Shown one piece after another: positions 46,101 through 58,274 of a DNA stretch of 64,000 nucleotides (positions are counted from its first letter, which is position 1; every line of letters begins with the position of its first letter). The DNA is from Musa acuminata AAA Group. Taxonomy: Eukaryota; Streptophyta; Magnoliopsida; Zingiberales; Musaceae. The position numbers and the translations under genes were made by a program. The notes beneath the pieces were generated by a model. That model saw only the letters and a program-made list of their open reading frames with translations. It searched no databases and was not told the DNA's origin. Location of the stretch: NCBI RefSeq assembly GCF_036884655.1, contig NC_088335.1:43952501-44016500 (forward strand), read 5' to 3'.

Positions 46101-48121
46101 TTAGTTAACTGGCAAAGGTCAGTGTCGCTGTCGTTAGATGTGTACCTAAATTTATTAGAAGTAGACATTAAAATCATTTAAGAGCATATGAGAAATAAGT
46201 TGATAGAAACTAATCATTGTCAAGTGATTGCATAGTCGGGGATATCATGTTTATACTTGTACCCAAGGTTCATCAGTAATATTTGTTTTGGAATGTGGAT
46301 ATTCTCTAAGTAGGCATAATTTGAGAGATCATATATATATGTGATTTTTCAGCTTTGCTATAAAAACTTTAACTCTGAGTTCAAATCAGAGAATATACTT
46401 CTTTCTTTAGCATACCTTGGAGAAACTTTTTATCCAAGTTTTACTTTTTCATGACAAAGGAAGAGTGGTTAAAAAAAACCTACGACTAGAAATATGAGCT
46501 TAAATTAGTGGTTAAAAAAGAACTATCTCTTATAATGTGAATTATAATTGAAATTAGATACATTCTCTGTAACATTTAACAACCTCTTGAAATTTATCTT
46601 TTACATTTCAAGTATTAACTCGCTTTCTTACATGTAGAAGACTAACATCAGATGAGCCCTCAAGTTCTAATTATAAGATAGGTTTTAAGTTTCATGCAGC
46701 TCTACATGGCACATGTTTACCAGCTAAAAACTCGTTATATATGTGTCATATAAAAAATTATAGAAAAAAATTTTCAACCACATTGAATCGTCATATCGCC
46801 AGCTTTTTTTTTTGTTTACTTTACAGTTCCAAATGTCTATATGTTAGACAATCTTGTATATGTCAATGATCACTCCAGAAGAATGAATTTTATTAGAACA
46901 AAAAATAGAAAAGGCATGGCAGAGAAGTCATCTCAACTATTTTGGGTCGGCTGCATCTTTTATTGCTTACACAAAAACAAAGAAAATTTATGAGTCAACA
47001 TATATCACAGAAAAAAAGTATAACAAAATGTCACTTACATGCCATGCAAAGAAGCAGAGGAAGTTGAATTGGTGGTTCCTGGAATTTGTCCCTCAAGTCT
47101 GTTTCTATCCAATCGCAACTCCACAAGATTCCCCAGATTACCAAGTTCTGGTGGTATATTGCCGGTCAACCCATTGGAACGGAGATCTCTAAAAGTAAGA
47201 GAAAGGAACACTATCAAGCCAACAAAACATAAATTAAACAACAAACATAGATTATCCAAGAATGAAAGAGTGACCGATTCATACAATTTTATGAAGCCAA
47301 CAAAACCTAAATAAATCAGAAAACACAGATCATCCAAGAATCAAAGAGTGACCGGTTCGTACAATTTTATGATGCTTGTCAATTCTCCAAATTTAGGGGG
47401 AATAGGACCAGTGAGTCGATTCACACTCAAATCCAACACAGTAAGGTTCTTCAACATTCCAATTACTGTTGGTATTGTGCCTAAAAGCAAGTTATTGTTC
47501 AAATACCTGCATAAGAAAGGCACAGAACATCAAGAACTAGTAAGTGCATAATGCTACACCAATAGAGCACATACAGTTCTTGCAGGCAACCAAGAAATCT
47601 TAGTTCTGGAGCAAGAAATCCTTTTAACGATCGGCCGGAAAGGTTTCTGCAAAATGAAGATAAGTATCAAGAAGATTTCACTGTAGATCTAATTGATCTC
47701 CCAAGTCTATTAGACATAACCCTAAAGAACTAACAGAGCAATGCGCCAAACATGTTATCCTATGGGAAGAAAACACCAAATCAACCAGAAATTTCTTACA
47801 GCGAAACCACACAATCCTGGTTCCGGGAGCAGATCACACCAGTCCAGTTGCAAGGACTTGCATCAATGGAATTCCAGTCGGACAAAACTGAGAAAGGGTC
47901 TTCAAATGTAGCCCGTTTGAAGGCGGCCAGTGCAGAAACTACAAGGAACCACTTCATCTCCGTAAGCACATACCGAAACCAACTCATCCTGACCACAACA
48001 AAGACTTACCTTCATAGTGAGGGAAGGAGTACGCAGGAGAGAGAAGAACTCCCCATTTGACAGCAAGAAGAAGAAGGAGGAGAAGACGCAGCAACTGGAA
48101 CCCAGCAATCGGTCTCTTCAT
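43125..48121 (-). CDS. LRR receptor-like protein with kinase-dead domain (At1g63430/At5g41180 type)
   Basis: Exons in transcript order: 48121-48010, 47938-47800, 47646-47575, 47506-47363, 47188-47039, 46145-46029, 45958-45894, 45128-44883, 44785-44580, 44502-44370, 44278-44121, 43995-43780, 43370-43125. All GT-AG; 667 aa, as in Arabidopsis relatives. Exon 1 is short and gives a leucine-rich signal peptide (MKRPIAGFQLLRL...). The ectodomain has an LRRNT (DWNSIDASPCNWTGVIC) and about four LRRs, and a Cys-bounded juxtamembrane part. The transmembrane segment is about residues 297-322. The kinase-like domain lacks the three key residues: the VAIK lysine site reads AVTSL (395-399), the HRD site reads HTELQPP (488-494) and DFG reads DFE (517-519). 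The family is known to be atypical in the same way, so it likely signals as a pseudokinase at the plasma membrane. The C-terminus SSLAWAELALSS is highly conserved. Confidence 0.93.
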
Positions 48122-50145
48122 GTTTCACCACACACTGCCTCTAGAACCTCCCATGAAGAAGCGAGAAGCCAAGACTGTGCGTGTCAGGAAGCGCAGGGAA
48201 TCGGGAGAGGGGATCTCAGCGGTGAAGTACGGGGGGAGGAGGAGAGAGCACAAGTCATGGAGTCGGTGATGGTGGGCTTTAAAGTAGCAGCTGGCAAGAG
48301 GAAGGAAGGGGGGAGGAGAGAAGGGGAGAATGTCTCCTGTTGGTTTTGGTACCATTGAAGGCTACCATTTAAGAGGAGGGAGAACAAAAGCACATGCAAT
48401 CCACTTTGTGTTCATCAACTGTTGGGTTTCTCATGGGGACATCACCATTACCACACTCTCACCTTTAAATTCATCATGTTTTATTTGCTAGCATTATAGA
48501 TAATAAATTTTGCTATGCAATGGGTGACATTTTGCAAAGTTTGCAACTCTCTTCTATGTTGATCTATAAAATTCTTTTGAAATGATGATAATATTGTGGG
48601 ATCATTTACATGAATCTTTCGTTTTTTCGACTTTTACCACGAAACTCGACTTATAAAAATATAAATTTTAGATTTTTAAAAAATTTAAAAGTTACATAAT
48701 TTTTTGGATTCGAACTTAAATGATTATCGAAAGTATTTTTACGAGTATTTTTTAACATATCTCAATGGTAAATTACGAAAATTACTTCTTTACGAACGGA
48801 CGATCAAAGTTTAAGTTGTAAAAATAAATTCTATACTTGTAAAAATAAATAAAAAAATCCATTATTGATGAAAATTTTATGCACTAACTTCATCCTAACT
48901 CATGAAATTTGATCTTATTTAAAGTTTGTACATTAGCTCATGGGATATATTTTTTCTTCTTAAAATTAAGTATGAAAATTAAGATGTCATAATTTTCTTA
49001 GCAGGAGATCAGATTTGGCCAAATCTGACAGCAGTACCACTTTTGGGAATGCATCAAGAGATCATATTTATGTGATTTCTTTTCCACACTCTCAACACAA
49101 TGATATGTGCAAATGAAAGTGATCCAATATCTTTGATCATTCAGCGAGATGAGACCAAATAGCATGTGCTATCTTAATACAATAACAGTGAGAACCAATC
49201 ATTCATAGTTGGAGATTGAACTTAAACCAACATATAACATGCATATGCTTGCAGTGAGCAATCAATACTAATCTATCCATTCTCATTTTGTTTCGATCAT
49301 GTTAACTCCGAGGTTTCAACATTATCCACTTGTACAATCATAATTGGTACGGTGAGTTAGAAATTGGATATTTAGAACATAACATGAACTTAAAAGTGTG
49401 CATTTAGAACTTATGGTCAAGTTCTTCTATAAGAAAAAAAAGATGTCAAATTTCCTAACAAATAGTAACTACAAGTGTCATGATGTCTCCAAGAACTTCA
49501 AAAATACTAAGAATAATTATTATTTCAATATCATAATTATCGAGATCCATATTTGAATGAAAGTCATAGGAATCTTGAAAATAAGTACTTAGAAAATATT
49601 TCTAAGTCCATAATATGAAAATAATAGAGGGATCATATGATCAGCTTAAAATTTCAATGTTAAGAGTATCCCTTATGAATTAACAGTACTAAAAAAGATG
49701 TAAAAGGTATCATTTTAAATGGGTGTATTATTAGTAGTAGAAAAGATAACATTAGCAGAGAAAGAGAGAGGTTGGAATACATTACACATTTTTCCATGCA
49801 CCTGTCCTACAGAATCTTAAAGTGAGTGGATCCTTACAAGAAAGTGCAAGCTGTCCAATATTTAATTGCATTTAGTAGAGCATTAATGATGTCTTACCTC
49901 CATTAAACGACCACAATCAAGAAAGCTGAACTGTGAAAGAGGTTTCTCCCTTCCCACACCAACTGTTGAGTGTATCCTCATCAAAGTACACATAGAGTAT
50001 TTGCTGTGGCAGTATTCAAACTTTTCTATGTTTTTCTTTTTCTTTTCTTTTCTAATGAATGGAATGAGGATGAAACAAGCCAACTGCTCAACAAAATCTG
50101 GCTCTAATTTTTACTAACATAATGAGACTAGGAAAAGATTAAAGC

Positions 50146-50187
<42 letters not shown>

Positions 50188-53100
50188 ACCATGTAAATTG
50201 TTCTGATCTCATAGAGAGCATCATTTGCTGAAATGAAGGAAGGAAGCTTCTTGTCTACCAAACTCATCACCAACTCCTAAAGAAATAAAAGTTAGCTGCC
50301 TCAGCCCCAATAATTTAAGGAACTGAAGCCCATGGATTCTTCTTTTTATGCCTTGGGTACCAGCAGTAGGATTAGTGGAGATCTAATCATCATTTGGACC
50401 TTCAAGTGACCTCAGATTCCACTGTTGCTGGTTTCAGAGAGCTTTAATGGAGAGGTGAGCACATGTGAGATGAGCAATCCTCACAAGATCACATAGATGT
50501 CAGTGCAAGGACATGAGCCTCACATGCCCCTTTCTCTCTCTACTGTCCCACAGTAATTTCTTGGGGGCTGTACAGTCCTGACAATGATGCTGATAAACAA
50601 AGCTTCAGCAATGGCAGAAGGATGGGGTCAGACCTGCCTACATTGCAACAATAATTTATCATTTAATGCACCAGAGATTAAGTTTGCACATTATGTCACA
50701 CATTTAGGACATTATGTTTGAAACACTATCATTATCAAACATCATTTCAGGAGTCTATATATAAATGTAAATTCTTAAAAGAAAAGGCAACTATAATATT
50801 ATATCCTTTGAGGAGTTGGAAGAGTATGGAGCAAAGGAAACATATCAACCACTTCTCATGTGTAACTACCAATCTTTAACTCTACAAGTCATCTCATGGA
50901 ATCATCAAAGATTGGCAGGCAAACTAATCATTAAAGTTGGGTCTGATACTTGGGTGGATAGCAGGTAGAAGTGCATCCAAAGCTTTCAACCATCATATCC
51001 CATTTTGGATATGGTTGTGTGAGAGTAGCAAGGAGGACTGTTGGGTCCCAATTTCTCCTCCAAGTCAATGCTTGAGAGCAACAACAGCTGAAACAACTCA
51101 GTTCCTGGATTCCAGCTCTCATGATGCAAGGCATGCATCCAAAGTTGCTGCTCCTAGGCAGCAATTGTCACACCCCATGTTTGCTGCCATGGTGACAGTC
51201 TCAAGACATCAGGTGATCTGTTGCTTTATGGGGACCCCCCTAGACCATCATCTTCTTCCTTCTTTCACTGTGCAAAATGAGTGCAGAGAAGTAGACACAC
51301 TGTTCCTTTCATCAGTCACTTTAGAGAGCACTAACAGAAAAGTTAAGAGAGAGAGAGGAGAAACCTGCACATCTTTGTGGTCTCTTGCGTTAACAGTTCT
51401 TCCAGTCTTGGCTTCCTTGCCAAGGTTGCATTGCTTCATTTGCCGTTTCTTCACTTCCAAGCTAAGATTAAGCTTAGGTTTTGGCCTTCTACAAGTAGGG
51501 TTGGCAGTGGAATCACACAATTGGTTTGTCTGGATCTTCCTTCAAATCAAATAATTCACACACACATATATATATATAGTAAAGTTGTTGAAGAATTTTT
51601 CCGATAAAGAGATAAAAAAGAAAGTGAATAGAAATGAGAAAAGAAAAAAAACTTATAACCAAGTCAAATATATTTATGAAAAAAAGGATACTGAAGAATT
51701 GTTCGATACAGATATCAAACGAAATTTAAGTGATTCAATTGAAATTATTATTCTAAGAATTACTTTATAATAATAATAATAAAAAAGCAAATGAGGAAAA
51801 AATAGAAGGTAGAATTCAAAAGTTGAAGTTGCGATGATAGGAGGGAGAAGAAGATTTAGGAATAGCAGATGATAAGACATGATAAGATTTATGTGGTGGT
51901 GAATCAGAATATGACGAATGGTAGGGATGGTGGATGGATTAGAAGTATGTATGATTATATTTTTTGATTGACAAGGTCCTTGGTGGCATCTTCTATTCGT
52001 TGATGCCCTATATTAATGGAAGGTAATTACAAATTATCTTAGTTATCTTTAGAATTATGATCCTTATCTTTTTAAAATTTATATTAAAATATATATACTT
52101 ATGAAAATAAAACATTTAACCCCATTGCTCTAATATAACGTCTCTCTCTCTCTCTCTCTCTCTCTCGACTTTTAACCTTATAATATTATCCATTTAATCC
52201 TATATATGGATCTCAATACTTTATTTTCGTAAGTATAAGGATCTCAATAAAATTTTTGAAAGTATAGGAATCGAGATGCCAAAGATAACTAATTACAAAG
52301 GATAATCTATAATTAACCCTATTAATTGTTGAGTTGGTCATCATAAGTCCCATCAATTATATTCCCACCTTTTTTCTTAACCCACTTTTGATGGACCCAA
52401 TTGAGATCCCTCAAAAGAGGAGAGAGAGAGAAACAATAATTTCGTAGTAAAAATATTATAAAATTAAAATATTCTTATAGATAACTAAAAGAACAAAAAA
52501 ATAAGAGATATAAATTTAACTATAAAGGTCTTTGTTCTTTGGCACATAACCTTTGTCTTTGGATTAGATTTCCATCATTTAGCATTTATGTTCTAGAGGA
52601 GGCTCAACTATTAAGTAAAAGGCTTCATTGGGCTGTCAACAAGCATGTGAACTAACATAAACATGTGAGAAGCTCTCACAGATACATAGATATAATAAAC
52701 ATACACACAAAAAAAAAAGAAGAAAAAATTAAAGAAGTAAAACCTTCCTCTTTGCATTTTCCTTGTGTTTCCTGCAACTTCAATGGAGTCACTGCAATTC
52801 AAAATCAAAGAAAATAGAATCTAATAAAAAATGGCAGAAAAATCTTCTGATGACAGATCATGTTTTGTCCCTCACTTCAAAGAACAAAGTGATCAGATGC
52901 TTTTGCAGTCTGATTCCTACTGCTTTGTTCCAGAATATGATGCTCCACATATATTTACTTTCATAACTTTCCAGTAGATTTGGTTAAAGAAGACATTCTC
53001 AAATCAGATAATATTTGACTGCCAAAGTGATCCATGAAGTATTTGGATATGTATATATATAATCTGTTGTTCACTGTTGGAATGGAACAGTTTGGAAAGA

Positions 53101-54337
53101 GAGATGGCTGTTGGAATTCTTATCCTTGACATTGAGGTTTTAATGAATGAAATTGAAGGTAGAACAGTAGGTCTTCATCTTCTGGTGAAGAGTGTGTGGT
53201 TGTCATCAAGATTTTTGTCAGCCATATTCTTCTTGTCTCTCTTATGCCACCCACCAAATAATCTCTGCTCGATTAAATTGCATTCTATGGATGCATTGTC
53301 AGAGAGAATGGTTGATATCAAATGAAGTTTAAAGTGCTCATTCTACTTGATCTTAGTAGGATCTGTGTAAAACCACCATAATTAAGAAACAAGTGATTAG
53401 CTCTTCATGAGTTAGTCAATTGGAAAACAACTAGAAAGGTAATAAATTTCAATAATTCATGGAAAAAATGATAATAAAAGATAACTATAATCTTCTTCAC
53501 CTGTTTTTATTTGTGTTCTTCCACTCACAATTAGGGGTTAAGAATAGGCTAATCCTTTACATCTTAAAAGTAGTCAAAGTTTAAATTATTATTATTTATT
53601 AGGACTGATAAATATTTTTATTCTTTAATTGAAAATAGATTTCTTGAACCGCTCGTAAATTAATATCTTATGTATCTTAAGATTTTGACGTATACAAAAT
53701 TTTTGGGATTATGATTTTGGAATACAAAATTTTTCTCTTTATATTTTATTATTCTTATATACTAAAAAATAAGTATTTTTATTTTTCTAGGTAAATATAG
53801 GCAAACGATACGACGATGTTAACTTATGTTTATTGATCAAATACATTTTTTTATTTTATTTTTTTGACTAGTTTTAGATTTATATCATGTTCTATTGATT
53901 CTCTTAATTGTTCTTTTTTTTTTTTTTTTTTGGTATCATGTGGCTTCTTCTTCCATCTCTAACTTAGTCATCTATTTATTATTTTTGCTATTTATTTTTA
54001 TTTCTAAGGTAGTCATATTATATTATTGGGGACTTGCAGTTGTACTAGTTCCACCAATAAGATTCTGCCACCTGGTAGGGCAAAACGATATGAGAGCTCC
54101 AAGAACATAGAGGCAGATGAGTGGCCGCGTATGAGAGCTCGCTTCGGTTCATGGAGAAAGTGACAGGCTCACCAAACTATCCACCTCCTCCTCCTCCCAT
54201 GGCTGTGAATCTATCACTGACATGTCATTTGCTGCGGAGATCTTCTCCGGCACCTTTCAAAGCTATCAAAGCTGGGAAATGGACTCCCATATAACTCACA
54301 ATCACATAGACGCGTCCGACATCTTTCAGTGTGCACG

Positions 54338-54535
54338 GTCCAAGTTGGACAAGGAAAAAAGAGTTTGCTGAGAGATTAACGCAGCTGTCTTTAACGTCCT
54401 TCATGGTGATCCAATTTGGACAAGGAAAGAAGAAGAAGAAGAAGAAGAAGAAGAAGACAGAGGTGTGACCGAGGGAAAAGAGCTCGCCGAGAGATCAATG
54501 CAGCTGCCCTTCGTCGCCATCCAAGTCGGAAGAAG
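54338..54535. repeat. imperfect tandem duplication with GAA expansion
   Basis: The block agttggacaaggaaaaaaga ... gagagattaacgcagctg (from 54343) recurs from 54412 as atttggacaaggaaagaaga ... gagagatcaatgcagctg. The second copy is lengthened by a (GAA)n run. Confidence 0.7.
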
Positions 54536-55571
54536 AAGAAGAACGGCTGGAAATGGTTGTGGATAAGAACAAGACGTGTGACAGGTCTGCGTTCTCCCAC
54601 GTTACAGCAGACGCACCACCAAAGAAGCAGCCCAGAGGAGGAGCCGCCACCACCCCACAGCAATCAAATCCACCTGATCCCACACACCATAAATATGAAT
54701 ATGAATAGAAGAAAGAAGAAGAAAAAGAACCCTCGAAAAGTGTTCCTTTACATTGCTTCTCATAATCAACTCAATCTTATCATGTTGCTTTTGTTATCTG
54801 TGCATATTTAGATAATTTCTCTACTTTGTTCTTTTTCTGGTTTCTGTAAGAAAATAAGAGTGAGACAACAAGAGATCTATCTATAAATTCAAATTAGTAA
54901 ACACAAGATGTAAAAGTAAATAACTTCTTTTTCAATCTACCATGAAATAGAAACTTTCCAACCTTTCTATATTCATTAGAGAAATTGACAATTATAATTT
55001 CTTTCTCCTTCAAGTAACTTATCATTCAATCATCTGAAAATTTACTAGCTAAACCCAACATAAATTATATCTTGTTTGAATCTTCACAGATAGTAAATCA
55101 CTTCAGATTGAAGATATTATATCTATAGAGTAAATAATTTAATTAAATGTTTGTGAAAATTATTGGTGCCAAGACACCATCTGTGAATGAACTGCTGCTA
55201 CTTGATGATACTGTCTGAAACCTGTGTGTGTGTGTGTCTCTCTCTCTCTCTCTCATGGTGGAATGTTGGAACACCAGTGTCCACCCATCTCCTTTGTGTG
55301 GCCAAGTTGGTGATAGCTCCACATGAGAAGGCAGATTTGTGGCCTTTGGTTGCAACATTTGTTCACCTGTCAAAGCTCCATGCAGTGCTCGAGACACTGA
55401 TGTTGCTGCTTTCAGACCACAGAATCAACCATCCAACAAAGCTCGAAGCTTTGGCAAACGGCTTCCACTGTTTGACTTTTTCTCGACGAGGCCATTGACT
55501 GCAACATTGATCTCAGGACGTAAGTAAACACTCCCATGTCAATCTATCATTTACCTCACCAGAATCCTTCA

Positions 55572-55577
55572 AACGTG
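55572..55577. promoter_or_regulatory. candidate ACGT element (T/G-box AACGTG) upstream of RUP
   Basis: AACGTG (reverse complement CACGTT) lies 203 bases before the RUP start codon; a second ACGT core (GGACGTAAG) is at about 55517. RUP genes in Arabidopsis are UV-B-induced through HY5 binding to ACGT elements. The assignment is positional inference only, since the core is short. Confidence 0.35.
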
Positions 55578-55779
55578 CTAACATTGACCATTCCCCACAA
55601 GGATTATATCCTCTAAAAACATCCAAGAATCCTGAATAAGGCATACAACCCAGGACGGATCCACGGAGTCAGAAATCTCCCACCAGTATCCCCCACTTGT
55701 CATTGGCCCTCAACCCCTTCAACTTGCACACCAATCGTTTCAGTAGCATCAGCGGTCACCATTCCTCTATGAATGGGCA

Positions 55780-56904
55780 ATGAACCATTTCCCAGCAGTC
55801 TCCGGTCCGCCGCAGGAGCCGTCGGAACAGCAACAGCAAGCTGCACATGAAGAGAGAGCTCGGTGCAAATGGAACTTCCGTCTCTCGGCTGCTGTCTCCC
55901 CGGCGGCCACCGGAGCCATCTCCGACGCCATCGGCACCGTCGAGTTCGACCCCACCGACCGCCTCCTCGCCGCAGGCGGCATCGCTAGAAAGATCAGGAT
56001 ATACGGCCTCCGCAGCTTGCTGCCGGAAGAGCGCGGTCCGAGCCCCACCTTCTCCGACCACTCGACTGCCTGTCGGCTGTGTATCTGCACGCCGGCCAAG
56101 CTCAGCAGGTTGCGGTGGCGGCCCGACTCGAGTGGCCGCATCATTGGTTCCGGCGACTACGACGGCGTGGTCACCGAGTACGACGTGGAGCGGGGCTTCC
56201 CCGTGTTCGAGCGTGACGAGCATGCCGGGCGCCGCGTCTGGTGCGTGGACTACTCCGTTGACGGGGCCCTCGGCGCTTCGGGGTCCGACGACGGCACCGT
56301 GCAGCTATGGGACTCGAGGTGCGCCGACGGCGGATGCACGGCGGTCGCACGCGCCGACGGAGCGGTCTGCAGCGTGGAATTTGACCCGGAGGGCGGGCCG
56401 TGGGTCGGGGTGGGGAGCGCCGACCGGCACGCGTACGTGTTCGATCTGCGGGCGGTCTCTGCAGGGCCAGTGGCGGCGCTCAGAGGGCATGGGCGGACGG
56501 TGACGTACGTGCGGTTCGCGCCGGGAGGGCGGCGGGTGGTCACGTCGGGGATTGACGGCTCCCACCGACTGTGGGACTGGGCGGAGGGGAGGCAAGTCCG
56601 GGCGTACCGAGGCCACGCCAACTCGCGTAACTTCATCGGCATGTCGGTGTGGCGCGGCGCGGGGCTCATCGGGAGCGGGTCGGAGAGCAACGAGGTGTTC
56701 GTGTACGATCTCCGGTGGGGGGAGCCAATATGGGTGCAGGGCTTCGGGAACCGAGGGGAGGAGGGGCAGAGCCGCGACGGGTTCGTCGGGGTGGCGAGCT
56801 GGAGGCAATCGGCGGCAGGGGACGGCGAGGGCGCGCTCGCCGCAGGCGGATCCGATGGGGTGTTGCAGGTGTTCGTTGGGAGGAAGATGACGGAATCTGA
56901 CTGA
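55780..56904 (+). CDS. RUP: RUP-type WD40 repeat protein (repressor of UV-B photomorphogenesis)
   Basis: Intronless, GC-rich gene of 374 aa. Plant RUP1/RUP2 bind the UV-B receptor UVR8 and drive its re-dimerisation, giving negative feedback; they also join CUL4-DDB1 ligase complexes. Hallmarks are RCKWNFRLSAAVS, ISDAIGTVEFDPTDRLLAAG, GGIARKIRIY, FxxxTPAKLSRLRW-type sequence (here CICTPAKLSRLRWRP), GSGDYDGVVTEYDVE, FERDEHAGRRVWCVDYS and SGSDDGTVQLWDSR. The last carries a WDxR box suited to DDB1 binding. Further blades read SVEFDPEGG, LRGHGRTVTYVRF and YRGHANSRNFIGMSVW, and the C-terminus is AAGGSDGVLQVFVGRK. About seven blades fit a full propeller. The start is the ATG in GGGCAATGAACC; two short upstream AUGs overlap it. 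High GC compared with its flanks is normal for monocot intronless genes. Confidence 0.92.
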   Translation: MNHFPAVSGPPQEPSEQQQQAAHEERARCKWNFRLSAAVSPAATGAISDAIGTVEFDPTDRLLAAGGIARKIRIYGLRSLLPEERGPSPTFSDHSTACRLCICTPAKLSRLRWRPDSSGRIIGSGDYDGVVTEYDVERGFPVFERDEHAGRRVWCVDYSVDGALGASGSDDGTVQLWDSRCADGGCTAVARADGAVCSVEFDPEGGPWVGVGSADRHAYVFDLRAVSAGPVAALRGHGRTVTYVRFAPGGRRVVTSGIDGSHRLWDWAEGRQVRAYRGHANSRNFIGMSVWRGAGLIGSGSESNEVFVYDLRWGEPIWVQGFGNRGEEGQSRDGFVGVASWRQSAAGDGEGALAAGGSDGVLQVFVGRKMTESD

Positions 56905-57221
56905 TACAAACCCCCATACCAGTGCTAATTCTTCTTTCACTTCTTTGATGTTTTGATGTTAGCAAGTTCATTTCATAGCTCATACAACATATAAAACAAA
57001 AGATTTTCCATTTAAGCATTACTATCATACTGTGAGCACAATTGGAGAGGATTGATGATCCAAATTTGATAGGATTTCTTCTGTTTCTGGCTACATTACA
57101 TTGAGCAATAAGATATATTTGATCTCTCTCTCTCTCTCATTGAGGTTATTTATGCAAAGAATTCCAGAAAATAATGGAGTAAAGATGGAAAAAGAAAAGA
57201 AGTAACTAAAAACGGAAATTA
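56905..57221. other. RUP 3' flank
   Basis: AT-rich, with a (TC)n run at 57123-57139. No gene. This is a likely 3' UTR followed by spacer before the tRNA, which is on the other strand. Confidence 0.4.
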
Positions 57222-57293
57222 GGGGCGTTGCGAGAATCGAACTCGCGACCTCTCGCACCCAAAGCGAGAATCATACCACTAGACCAAACGCCC
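57222..57293 (-). tRNA. trnP-UGG: tRNA-Pro (anticodon UGG)
   Basis: 72 bases with a complete cloverleaf: acceptor GGGCGTT pairs with AACGCCC, discriminator C as usual for eukaryotic tRNA-Pro. The anticodon stem is TCTCGC/GCGAGA with loop TTTGGGT, giving anticodon TGG. The T arm contains GTTCGATTC (B box). No intron, and no encoded CCA, as expected for a nuclear gene. A T-rich stretch for Pol III termination lies just downstream on the minus strand (plus 57218-57220 region is AT-rich but short). Confidence 0.96.
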
Positions 57294-58274
57294 TTCGATG
57301 ATTAAAGGTTCACATAAATATATTATATTCTTAAACTAACTGTATTTAAGTAGAAAGTCTACATTATTCTGTGAAAGTGCACCTTAAATTATAGAGAGTA
57401 CAAACACTCTACACCTCCAGGTTTAGTCAATGTGATGCAGATAGCAGATATGTTATTTTACCTGTTTTCCAAATGGATCTGTGTGTAGTGGCCAGCAAAT
57501 TTCTTGTTCTTTGTTCCATCAAAGCAACTCCATGGTTATGACTGCCACTAAAAGTTTGAACTCAAGATGTTTCTTTCTGTTTCCCTAGTGCTTGGTCACC
57601 TTCAAGAGGCAATACAACTAAGGTTGGACAACAAATTAATGGGTAATTTTGGTATATGATTTAGTTGTTGCTACCATTATAACAAAAACTGGTATCCACT
57701 TGGGATAAACTATACATGCAATTGATAAGAACTGAGATGTGCACTACAAACAATGCCAAGTCAAGGACAGTGAACATTATGTTCATCATACAAGTAGTTG
57801 ACAATCTGTTTACTGTTGCAGAATAAGTTGTAAAAATGTTGACCTGTTTTCAGTTTAAGTCTCCTTTATGAACATTCTTGGAAAAAACTGTATGTCATAC
57901 ATTATCCTCCCAAGATATTTACAAGCCATGGATTTGTCTTTTCAGATGGCATTCCATCACAGTTAATCTTGCCTATTCACACTTGCTAAATGTTCAAGAA
58001 GCTAATCATCGATTCTTGCCACTTCCACAATATAGTGAGCAGTTCAGTCAGTACAATCCCAAAAAGAACTATGAAAGAACAATCACCAGTTTACAAGCAA
58101 CATCTGAAGGTCATACTTTGTCTATTTTGAAGGCTTTATTTGGTACATAATAATTATCCTCATAGATGGAAATACAAATACAGTCGTTGAAATGGTTAAA
58201 ACTTTGTTGTCATAAGCTCATTGAATACAATATTAAATTGAACAATATGAAACTTCTTGCTATAAGCTCATCGA
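57294..58274. other. intergenic DNA between tRNA-Pro and PMM
   Basis: AT-rich; contains the PMM 3' UTR at the right edge. The 90-codon frame at 57878-58150 has no family signature. Confidence 0.4.

Larger units (their letters stand above)
48122..55779. other. long intergenic region (7.6 kb)
   Basis: No gene is supported. Contents: the receptor upstream region with a GGGGGGAGGAGAGA-rich stretch (48225-48330), (GA)n at 50149-50186, (TC)n at 52141-52168, a T-run at 53912-53930, (GAA)n at 54427-54460, and (TG)n(TC)n at 55223-55253. A 205-codon plus-strand frame at 50937-51554 has no recognisable family and its opposite strand is also open. The last 300 bases are the RUP upstream region. Confidence 0.5.

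Noticed and set aside
50400..51200. Possible MIRNA precursor in the long intergenic region
   Set aside because: I looked for common conserved mature miRNAs (156, 159/319, 160, 164, 166, 168, 172, 390, 394, 395, 528) and saw none; no convincing foldback was found by eye.
50937..51554. 205-codon open frame on the plus strand, with an open frame on the other strand
   Set aside because: No recognisable domain, low-complexity composition, no splice or promoter context, and the antisense frame is equally open; probably chance in less AT-rich DNA.
54416..54811. 131-codon Arg/Lys-rich frame
   Set aside because: Its first part is a translated GAA repeat and the rest has no family match; it coincides with a local duplication.
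55756..57028. Long frames in other phases and on the minus strand across the RUP gene (up to 219 codons)
   Set aside because: Shadow frames caused by the high GC of the intronless RUP gene; none has a domain.
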